In this document: positions 10,464 through 17,840 of the stretch, piece by piece
Numbering within the stretch: the first letter of the stretch is position 1
Layout of the letters: each line of letters opens with the position of its first letter
DNA from: Ephemerocybe angulata
Taxonomy: Eukaryota; Basidiomycota; Agaricomycetes; Agaricales; Psathyrellaceae
Assembly: GCA_013368325.1 (NCBI GenBank)
Contig: JAACJK010000150.1
Coordinates: 1 to 18,288 of the forward strand
Direction of reading: 5' to 3'
Length of the DNA stretch: 18,288 nucleotides
Position numbers and translations under genes: made by a program
The notes under the pieces: generated by a model
What the model saw: only the letters and a program-made list of their open reading frames with translations
Databases searched by the model: none
Told to the model about the DNA's origin: nothing

Positions 10464-11599
10464 TCCCCCCAGTTATTTTTTTTTTATCACTTTTTTTATT
10501 AACAATAAAAAAAGTCAACAAAAAAAAATTAGAATGGCCAGTTAATTTTTTTGTTGACTTTTTTTATCTATCCAGTTATTTTTTTTTAAAAAAAAAAAAT
10601 TAGAATGGCCAGCAGTTATTTTTTTTTGTTTATCTTAAAAAAAAATTAAGTAATTTTAATCTATCTTATAAACAGATCAAAAAGTGATATAAACAGATAA
10701 CCCTTATCAATTTTTTTTGTTTTGTTTTACAAAAAAAATTAATTAGTAAGTGATACCCCTTGCGGTAAAATTACAACTTAAATTGGAATATAATATAAAA
10801 GAGATGATCAAAAATTAATAAATTTATTTTCTACTATAAGAAATAAAACTATAGAATTATTTTTTTGTTTGTTGACTTTTTTTATCTATCACTTTTTTAT
10901 TAACAATAAAAAGTAAACAGATACAAAAAGTGATATAAACAAAAAAATTAGTAAAAGGATCTATTTTTATGGATCCTATTTTTGTATTCTCATTTATTTT
11001 TACTAGTTTATTCATAAGATATTGGGTTAACTTAGATAGTATTTTTATGATTAAATTTTTATTAGGGTATTTAATAGGAATTTTGTATTTTATATATAAA
11101 AAAAATTAGCCCTATTGTTTTAATTTTGTTTCAGGCCGAATGGCCAGTTGACTTTTTTTTCTGTGGACTTTTGATACAAACAAACAAGAAAACCCTTATC
11201 CAGGCCTTAGCCAGTTATCACTTTTTTTATATAAGTCAACTACTACAACTGGCCAGTCTAATTTTTTTTTATAACAAATACAAAAAAATAACTGGATTAG
11301 TAAGTGATAAAAAAAATTAACTGTAAAGAATATTTATTACTTGGGCTTAATTTTTTTTATTTGTTTACTTTTTTATCTTTATCTGGAAAAAAGTGATAGA
11401 ACAAAAATTAGCCCTAAACAAAACAAATAAATATATACAAAAAAGTTTATAAAATATAAAAGAGATGTAAATATAAATATTGCTTGTTTTTTTTTTTAAT
11501 TAACTAGAGCATATACTATACAATATATTAACTGGGCTTATTTTTTTGTAACAAATAAAAAAATTAGGCCCTGCAATTTAATTAATATATTAAATTAAT
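10464..11599. repeat. nad1-rns spacer, dense in hairpin elements
   Basis: About 1.1 kb with no recognisable gene. Right after the nad1 stop is a run of six C, then a nested element (10469-10542): CCAGTTATTTTTTTT and an AAAAAATTAGAATGGCCAGTT tail enclose an inner TATCAC … GTCAA hairpin with loop TTAACAA. More copies lie at about 10570-10615, 10620-10690, 10870-10935, 11134-11165 and 11205-11305, some with CCAGGCCTTAGCC tips. A GTGATACCCCTTGCGGTAAA cluster is at 10751-10770. A 46-codon frame at 10969-11109 is listed separately. Confidence 0.8.
10969..11109 (+). CDS. Possible 46-residue hydrophobic ORF, unrecognised
   Basis: ATG at 10969 to TAG at 11107-11109 gives 46 residues, starting MDPIFVFSF and ending YFIYKKN, with two hydrophobic stretches (about 4-16 and 30-43) and a basic end. 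It lies in a stretch free of the GC-tipped hairpins, between nad1 and rns on the same strand, and codon content resembles the AT-rich background. The mirror at 6728-6866 is two bases shorter and out of frame. It does not look like atp8 or any small mitochondrial gene I know, and may be chance. Confidence 0.2.
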   Translation: MDPIFVFSFIFTSLFIRYWVNLDSIFMIKFLLGYLIGILYFIYKKN

Positions 11600-13175
11600 A
11601 ATAAGAATTTAATTTTGGTTCAGATTGAACGTTTTTCAGTAGTTTTAAGACATGCAAATCGTTTGTTCTACTACCTTTTTATTACTTTAATTAAAAGGCT
11701 AGAACAAGGTGTACAGGTGAGTAATAATAAATTAGATACCTTATAGACCTCTCAAATAGAGGATAAAAATAAATTTAGCTATTTATAACAAAAAGGAAAT
11801 TTTCCACTATAAGAATTGATTTATTTTGTTTAAGGGTAGTTGGTAGAGTAAAAGCCTACCAAGCCTACGATCAATAGCTAAGTTTGAAAGAACCGCTGGC
11901 CACATTGGGAATGAGAAGTCCCAAATTGCATAAGCAATCTGCAGTCAAGAATATTAGTCAATGCTCGCAAGAGTGAACTAGCTAACTGAAATCATAAAAC
12001 CAAGTTAGTAGGTGGTATTTATGATAACGTAAAGGAAAAAATGATATTACTTTACTAATAGTGTTGTCTAAATTACTGGTGCCAGAAGACTCGGTAACGC
12101 CAGAAACGCGAACGTTAATCACCTTAAAAAGGCGTAAAGGGTGTGTAGGCAGCTTACAAAAGTTCTATTTTTAATTAGCTATATACTATTAATTATTTAG
12201 TATTTAAAAATGAATAACTATAAGCTAGAATCATATTGAGGATAAACCGAATAATATTTAGTGTAGGGATGATATCCGTAGATACTAGATGGAATACTAA
12301 AGGTGAAAGCTTTTTATCTATAAATGATTGACGCTGAGAAACGAAGGTGAGAATAAGAAATAGGATTAGATACCCAGATACCTCTCACTGTCAACGATGA
12401 ATGGTAGTTTTGTTAATTAAAGAATTGATAACGATGCTAACGCGTTAACCATTCCGCCTTGAGAGTACGGTTGCAAAACTGAAACCAAAAAAATTAGTCG
12501 GTCTCGAAGCAAACGAAGTGAAGCATGCTATTTAATACGATAATCCGCGTAAAATCTTACCAGTTCTTGTATATCCAAAATATCTTAAAAATATTTTGAG
12601 TAGTTTCCATTTTATGGAAATTCGTTTACAGGTGTTGCATGGCTGTCTTCAGTCCGTATTGTGAAAAGTTAGGTTAACTCCACTAACGGACGAAATCCCT
12701 ATTGTTAATTTTTACTTAACTTTTGTTGTATTTTAAAGGAATACATTTGGGACTAAGACAAGTCGTTATGGCCCTCATGAACTGGGCTATAAATGTGCTA
12801 TAAAAACTTTTACAAAATGATGCAATAATTAGATAAAAATAATTAGCAAATCATTAAAAAAAGTTAATTATTTTTTTTAGACAGATTGTTGTCTGAAATT
12901 CGACAACATGAAGGAGGAATTTCGAGTAATCGTTGATCATTACGCAACGGTGAAGTTTATATTCGTGATGAACTAACTGTCTGTCGCTGGGAAGAAGCTT
13001 AGATAGGGATAAGCTATTATGCATATAATTACAAAATTTTTTTGTTTTGTAAATGAATATTTTTAACTAAACTTACTTTTTGTTTTATATTATTAATATT
13101 AGTGAACTCTTCTGAGTAACATCTCAAAAGTCATAGCAAGGTAGCTGTACTGGAAAGTGCTGCTGGATAATAAAG
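11600..13175 (+). rRNA. rns: Mitochondrial small-subunit ribosomal RNA, right copy
   Basis: RNA of the small mitoribosomal subunit, about 1.58 kb. Conserved blocks appear in order: the 5' CAGATTGAAC and ACATGCAAATCG segment (from about 11621), the 530-loop counterpart GCCAGAAGACTCGGTAA (12081-12097), GGATTAGATACCC (12363-12375), the 915-960 region around GAAGCATGCTATTTAATACG, the CATGAACTGGGCTATAAATG block (from 12776), and the decoding-site helix with TAGCAAGGTAGCTGTACTGG (13134-13153) followed by GCTGGAT (13162-13168). There is no CCTCC anti-Shine-Dalgarno tail, as usual in mitochondria. Ends are estimated from these blocks, to perhaps 20 bases. No intron is seen. It lies between nad1 and the tRNA cluster on the same strand. 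Confidence 0.96.
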
Positions 13176-13327
13176 AAAATAAATCTAAACCCCCCCCCCC
13201 TTATTTTTGTTTCTAATTTTTTTTTTTTTCAGATAAAAAAGTCGACACACGACACTAATAAAATTAGCCTTAAATAAAAATAATTAAATTATAATTATTT
13301 TTTTTTTAAAAACACAGAAAAAAATTA
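13176..13327. other. rns-trnA spacer with a long C run
   Basis: Holds a run of 11 C (13190-13200) just downstream of rns, which is exceptional in DNA this AT-rich. It is followed by T and A runs and a short TTTTTTCAGATAAAAAAG hairpin. No gene is seen. The mirror in the left arm (4511-4664) has 12 G, so the run length is uncertain. Confidence 0.7.
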
Positions 13328-13399
13328 GGGGAAATCTGATAATGGTTAATCGGTTATATTTGCAATATAATTATGATAGTTCGAATCTATCTTTCTCCA
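13328..13399 (+). tRNA. trnA(ugc): tRNA-Ala (anticodon UGC), right copy
   Basis: A 72-base cloverleaf. The acceptor GGGGAAA pairs with TTTCTCC and has discriminator A. The D stem is TGAT/ATCG. The anticodon stem TTATA/TATAA closes the loop TTTGCAA, which puts TGC at positions 34-36. The T stem GATAG/CTATC encloses TTCGAAT. The third acceptor pair is G-T, the G3:U70 identity pair of alanine tRNAs, which supports Ala over the one-base-shifted reading GCA (Cys). It is the first tRNA after rns. Confidence 0.93.
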
Positions 13400-13688
13400 A
13401 TTTTATTTGTTATCACTTATTTTTTTTTTTGTTTTGTTGTGTTGACTTTTTTATCTTTATCACTTTTTTTTATATAAATAAAAAAAAGTAATAAAAAAGT
13501 GATAGATACAAAAAAAATAAGTTAAAAAATAATAGCCCAATTATTATTGACTTTTTTTATTTATATAAACCCTGCGGTAAGTGATAGAAGGGTAACAAAA
13601 AAATAAACAATTAAAAAAGTAAGGGAATTATTAGTATTACTTTTTTTTTAATTTATATAAAAAAAAGTGATAAAAATAAAAGACAAAG
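13400..13688. repeat. trnA-trnW spacer of hairpin elements with a CCCTGCGG cluster
   Basis: Hairpins at about 13442-13504 (TATCACTTTTTT … AAAAAAGTGATA) and 13635-13672, plus a GC cluster, AACCCTGCGGTAAGTGATA, at 13568-13586. That same cluster recurs near nad1 in both arms. No gene is seen. Confidence 0.75.
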
Positions 13689-13759
13689 AAGAGTGTAGTA
13701 TAATGGTAGTATCACAATCTCCAAAATTGTTTGTAGGCGTTCGAATCGCCTCACTCTTG
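13689..13759 (+). tRNA. trnW(cca): tRNA-Trp (anticodon CCA), right copy
   Basis: A 71-base cloverleaf. The acceptor AAGAGTG is perfectly paired with CACTCTT and has discriminator G, as in bacterial tRNA-Trp. The D arm is GTAT/GTAT around AATGGTA. The anticodon stem ACAAT/ATTGT encloses CTCCAAA, giving CCA. The T stem AGGCG/CGCCT encloses TTCGAAT. CCA by itself reads TGG but not TGA. Mitochondria that use TGA as Trp usually carry UCA, so this tRNA suggests the host genome reserves TGA as stop. That conflicts with the internal TGA of the neighbouring dpo. Confidence 0.94.
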
Positions 13760-14057
13760 TTTAATTTTTTTGTTTTTTTGTTTTTTTTGTTTTTTTATTT
13801 ACTTTAATTTTGTTTTTATCACTTTTTTTGTATCACTTTTTTTATTAACAATAAAAAAGTCAACAAAAAAAAGTCAAATAAAAACAAAAAATTAGGCCTA
13901 ATTTTATCACTTTTTTTAATATAAAAAAAGTCAATACAAAAAAAACAAAAAAATAAGTAATAGGAGTGATAAAAGAAAAAAAAAGTGATACTAGGGCTAT
14001 TAATTATTTATCTAATTAATTACAATTACTACTTATTTTTATTAAAAAAAATAATAT
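13760..14057. repeat. trnW-trnL spacer of hairpin elements
   Basis: Low-complexity T runs (13760-13810) are followed by hairpins with TATCAC and GTCAA ends, about 13836-13865 (inner loop TTAACAA) and 13904-13935 (inner loop TATA). A third GTGATA end lies at 13984-13990. No coding capacity or tRNA is seen. Confidence 0.75.
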
Positions 14058-14141
14058 ACGAATATGTTGAAATTGGTAAACAATCTTCTCTTAAGCAGAA
14101 GTGGGAGTAATCCCTTAAGAGTTCAAGTCTCTTTGTTCGTA
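14058..14141 (+). tRNA. trnL(uaa): tRNA-Leu (anticodon UAA), right copy
   Basis: An 84-base class II tRNA. The acceptor ACGAATA pairs with TGTTCGT and has discriminator A. The anticodon stem CTTCT/AGAAG encloses CTTAAGC, giving TAA. A long variable arm, GGGA/TCCC, sits between it and the T stem AAGAG/CTCTT with loop TTCAAGT. It reads TTA and TTG, and TTA is the commonest Leu codon in nad1 and dpo here. Confidence 0.95.
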
Positions 14142-14389
14142 TTGTTTCAAAGATAGTGTTGGGGATATTTTAATATCCCTTGTATCACTATAATCAATTT
14201 TATCACTTTTTTTATATAAAAAAAAGTCAACTGGCCATTCTAATTTTTTTTGTATTTGTTACAAAAAAAATAACTGAACAAACAAAAAAATAAAAAACCT
14301 ACCCTAGTCTAATCCTTTATTTTTTTTTGTTTTTTTTTTTTACTTGGGCGACTAAAACAAAAATTACTGACTAAGAACAAAAGTAATAG
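14142..14389. repeat. trnL-trnI spacer built of hairpin elements
   Basis: Just after trnL comes GGGATATTTTAATATCCC (14161-14178), a perfect palindrome that could fold at the tRNA 3' end. Then come TTATCACTTTTTTT … AAAAAAAGTCAA (about 14200-14230) and the unit starting AACTGGCCATTCTAAT and ending AAAATAACTG (about 14229-14277). The rest is A/T runs. No gene is seen. Confidence 0.75.
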
Positions 14390-14460
14390 AAGCCTATAAT
14401 TTAATGGTAGAATGATTTCTTGATGAGGAATTTGTAGGAGTTCAAATCTTCTTGGGCTTA
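14390..14460 (+). tRNA. trnI(gau): tRNA, probably Ile (anticodon GAU), right copy
   Basis: A 71-base cloverleaf. The acceptor AAGCCTA pairs with TGGGCTT (one G-T) and has discriminator A. The D stem is ATTT/GAAT. The anticodon stem ATTTC/GGAAT (one T-G) encloses TTGATGA, which places GAT at 34-36. The T stem AGGAG/CTTCT encloses TTCAAAT. GAT means Ile. A G at position 37 is unusual, and the short variable loop argues against a serine TGA reading one base along. The cloverleaf is firm; the amino acid is slightly less so. Confidence 0.82.
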
Positions 14461-14716
14461 GTGGTTATTTACTTTTTTATTTTTACTTTTTTTTATATAA
14501 AAAGTGATTAAAAAAAAGTAAAAATAAAATTATATTTGGATTTAAAATGAATATTTATTTGTTTTGTTTTTATAAAAAGTTTTTAGTGTTGAATGAATAG
14601 AAGGAGTTGATGCGGAGTTATTAGACAAAACATCTTTATAATTTTTTTTGTTACTTACTAATCCAGGCCTAGGCCAGTTGTAGTAAAAAAAAAATTGATA
14701 AGGTTTTTTAATATAA
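14461..14716. other. trnI-dpo spacer with hairpins and a possible relic of the dpo 5' end
   Basis: It starts with an AT hairpin (TTTACTTTTTT … AAAAAAAGTAAA type, about 14470-14527). A short reading frame at 14576-14638, in the same register as dpo and with one TGA, stops at TAA 14639. A block with the repeat-family sequences CTAATCCAGGCC and GGCCAGTTGTAG (about 14650-14690) then brings several stops before the open dpo frame resumes at 14717. This would fit a hairpin element inserted in the dpo leader, but it may be chance. No gene is called. Confidence 0.5.
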
Positions 14717-14806
14717 AAAACATTAGCTAGAAAGGCAACAGGTAAATTATTAAATTGGAAAAACTTCTCATTCGATTTTATTTCTTATTCAATTTTAGAC
14801 AAAAAA

Positions 14807-17561
14807 TTGTTAAGAAAAGCAGTAGAGTATTTCTTTGAAAAAGAAGTATTCAATATTAAAGACGATCATCACATAATGGTATCTTTCAGACTAGTTACAA
14901 ACGATAATATACCTAAAACATTAGGACAAATGGTATTTTTAAACAAAACTAACGAATCATTAGAATTCTACATCCAATATTTATGGGACTTGTTAAATAA
15001 AAAACAAGATGGATACAACAACGTTGAATTAAGAAAAGTAGTATTCAGTTTTGGAATTAGAAAGGGTTTAGCTAAGGAAAATCAATTGGAAATTAAAGAA
15101 CGAGATCTTAACACAATAAATTATTATAAATATCAGATTCCTATTACTTTAAATCCACTAGAATTTGGTACTCCGTTAACAGATTTAGTTACTACCGATA
15201 AAGGATCTGAATTTATTGTGACTACTCACAATAACAATTTCTTTGAAATACATCCTACTGTTGTAGATGGTAAAATAATTAATAATATTAAATTTACACC
15301 TAAGGGTAATTCAAAAAAACACAAATAAAAATAGTTGATAAACAAATAAACGACAACTATTTCATAAGAACAATTGACGACCCTAGTAGATTAGTAGCTA
15401 AGGACAGAATTTATGTATGTAATCTTATAACTAACCAGGAAGAGTTAAATTTTGAACAGAAACCTACACGGTTCCTTTCGAAAATTAAACCTGAAACTAA
15501 GTACATTAAAGATTTTCTTACTTTAGATATAGAAACCTACATCGAGGCTAAACATAATGGCGAACAAGTAATGGTTCCGTACTTAATCAGCTTTTTCGAT
15601 GGCTCCTCAAAAATAAGTTTTTTCTTAAGTGATTACATTTCTGTTAAAGAAATGATGTTTGATTGTATAAATACACTAACTCATAAGAAAAACGACAGAA
15701 AAAACATTTATATTCATAACCTAGCTAACTTTGATAGTGTTTTCTTAATGCCTTACTTGATAGAATATGGTAAAGTATCTCCTTTAATTAATAATAACAA
15801 ATTAATTTCTTTCGATTTCACAAAAACAACCGGTTCTGGTCCAGTAACTTTAAAATTTGTGGATAGCTATCAAATCCTTTTAGGTAACCTAAGGGATCTA
15901 GCTAAATCATTTAACGGTAATTCACAAAAGGATTTCTTTCCTCATGGGTTTGTAAACAAAAATAACTTAGACTATATTGGACCTGTTCCATCAATTGAAT
16001 TTTTCCCAGATATTACACAGGATGAGTACAATAGTTATGCTTCAAAATTCAATAATAATTGGATACTTAAAGCTGAAGCTATTAAGTACTGCCAACTGGA
16101 CTGTATCTCTCTACATGAAGTACTATCAAAGTTCGGCTTATTAATTTGAAATAGATGGAAACTTAATATTTCTAAATATCCGACTATTACTAGTCTAACT
16201 TTTGGAATTTATAGGGCACATTTTAAGGCAAATCTTAATATACCTACTCTTGAGAGCACTCTTCAAAAACAAATCAGAACATCTTACACTGGAGGGGCTA
16301 CTGACATGTATTTGCCTACAAATGTTATACCCGACTCAGTTTCAACGAGAAATAATTTATACTATTATGATGTAAACAGTTTGTATCCTTATATCATGCA
16401 AAACGTCGAGGTGCCTATAGGATATCCAATTAGATTTGAAGGTGACCCTACAGGCTACTTTCCGGATAAGCAAGGTTTCTTCTACTGTAAAGTTACGGCT
16501 CCTTTAGGCTTGAAACATCCAATTATACAGAAAAAAACTGTTATAAACAGCGTAGAAAGTACTTGCTCGGTCCTGGGAGAATTTTATGCTAACCTTTATT
16601 CGGAAGAAATAAAGAATGCTCAGAAATTCGGATACCAGTTTGAAATATTAAGTGGGATATTATTTACTGAAAAGGCAAACATTTTCAAGGATTATATTAC
16701 AGAACTTTACAGTCTTAGATCCGAGTATAGCAAATCAGACCCTATGAACTTCATTGCAAAAATATTAATGAATAGCTTATATGGGCGCTTCGGAATGCAG
16801 GATCAGTTCAAATCCTTCGAGATTTTGAATAAAGACAGTTTTAACCAGTTATTAACCATCATTAATAAAAATACTATAAATAACATCGAATCTATTAATT
16901 CCATAGGCCATAGCCATGCACTAGTGACGTTTACTCAAGACCAAACTGATAGAATGTTCGATAGCTTGAATATTCATTCTAGTACGAATGTGGCTATCTC
17001 TAGTGCTATTTCGGCTATGGGTAGGGTTTTTATGAGTAAATTCAAAAATAACGATGACCTGGAATTATTCTACTCCGATACCGATAGCATAGTAGTAGAT
17101 AAGGACACGCAACAAATGGGCACTCTAATGCCTGGTATAATCGGTAGTGATATCGGGCAATTAAAGTTAGAGCATAATATTAAAAAAGGCTTATTCATAA
17201 GCCCCAAGGCATACGTTTTAGAATTAGAAACCGGAAAAATGGTAGTTAAAATTAAGGGTCTTTCTTCTAAGGTGGCTAATAATACTGGCTTATCCTTTAA
17301 TGATTTCTACGAAATACTAAATAAAGACAGCTCCCTATCTATCCAACAAGATAAATGGGCAAAAATAAAGAAGCTGTTAATATTCAAATACTCAGCCATT
17401 CTTATAAGGTTCAAATCAACGCGAATAAGCGTAAGTTAGTTTATAATAGTAAAGGATTATTGATTAATACGATACCTTACATAGTAAAGTCTGAATTATT
17501 CACAATTAAGGTTAAAGGCCACGGTCCTAAAACTGAGGTTATAGAATCTATAGTTAATTAA
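14807..17561 (+). CDS. dpo: Protein-primed family B DNA polymerase of linear mitochondrial plasmid type, right copy, two frameshifts
   Basis: Replicative polymerase of linear plasmids that start synthesis from a terminal protein (phi29-like, DNA_pol_B_2 family). Numbered from TTG at 14807, the corrected protein has 918 residues. The 3'-5' exonuclease motifs are TLDIETY (239-245; D241, E243), HNLANFDSVF (304-313; D310) and YCQLDCISL (428-436; D432). The link motif is SYTGGATD (493-500). Polymerase motif A is YDVNSLYP (D522), motif B is KILMNSLYG (652-660), motif C is YSDTDS (756-761; D758, D760), and KAY is at 801-803. Codon 448 is TGA and must be Trp. As read, an A is lost at 15313-15319 and another at 17361-17365. 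There is no good ATG: the frame is open back to 14717, so the true start is uncertain and may be TTG 14807 or upstream. It probably derives from an integrated plasmid. Confidence 0.94.
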
Positions 17562-17840
17562 CCCTAACCCCACCCTCTCCTCCTCAGCTTTAATTTGAAT
17601 AAAACTCGCGGGAATTATAAAACTTGCGGGTATTATAAAGATTTGTTTAATTATCCTTAAGGGAAGAGATCGAAATTAGAGAAATGGGATTTAAATGATA
17701 GTGAGAGTATTTTAGAGAGTTGTTTATTTTTTAAAATAAAATAAACGGGTAGGTACGGACTAAGTCCTGCCCTACATTTTTTATTTAACAAGGCATATTT
17801 AGTCTCATGCTAGTATCTTAACAGGGTCATGTATAAAGTT
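17562..17840. other. 3' flank of dpo: pyrimidine tract, tandem repeat and hairpin
   Basis: Three structures follow the dpo stop. First is a strand-biased tract of C, T and A (17562-17586, containing CCCTAACCCC). Second is an 18-base unit in two tandem copies (17604-17621 and 17622-17639), with core GCGGG.ATTATAAA and two mismatches. Third is a stem-loop with GTAGG (17749-17753) and GGACT (17757-17761) paired to AGTCC (17763-17767) and CCTAC (17771-17775), which can extend through flanking A/T runs. The last could be an RNA end or processing structure. Confidence 0.6.
17749..17775 (+). terminator. Stem-loop downstream of dpo, possible transcript end
   Basis: The stem GGACT/AGTCC closes on a single A in the DNA palindrome, so a real RNA loop would be larger. 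The outer stem GTAGG/CCTAC is separated from it by short unpaired bases, and a T run (17777-17782) follows. It is the strongest GC-containing fold in the 3' flank and is conserved in the other arm. A terminator or processing role is inference; fungal mitochondrial transcript ends are usually made by processing. Confidence 0.35.

Larger units (their letters stand above)
8980..17837 (+). repeat. Right arm of a ~17.8-kb inverted repeat
   Basis: This is the mirror copy of 1-8853, with gene order nad1, rns, trnA, trnW, trnL, trnI, dpo, all on the plus strand. The inner boundary is the shared TTACTTAAT at 8980-8988, which pairs with 8845-8853. Similarity continues to about 17837, where the left arm meets the window edge. 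The DNA from 17841 on is present once. A single outward-reading unit per arm suggests co-transcription from the central region, which is inference. Confidence 0.97.

Noticed and set aside
11126..11320. 64-codon frame on the plus strand between nad1 and rns
   Set aside because: It runs through several hairpin elements, has biased composition, and lacks any recognisable motif.
13328..13399. Reading this tRNA as tRNA-Cys (anticodon GCA)
   Set aside because: That needs a one-base shift of the anticodon loop and breaks the perfect TTATA/TATAA stem. The standard fold gives TGC, and G3:U70 supports Ala.
14390..14460. Reading this tRNA as tRNA-Ser (anticodon TGA)
   Set aside because: The TGA frame of the loop breaks the anticodon stem, and the short variable loop is not that of a serine tRNA of this type.
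4076..14460. CRISPR-like array from the repeated hairpins between tRNAs
   Set aside because: Spacing and unit length are irregular, units are palindromic A/T runs with no unique spacers, and the context is mitochondrial.
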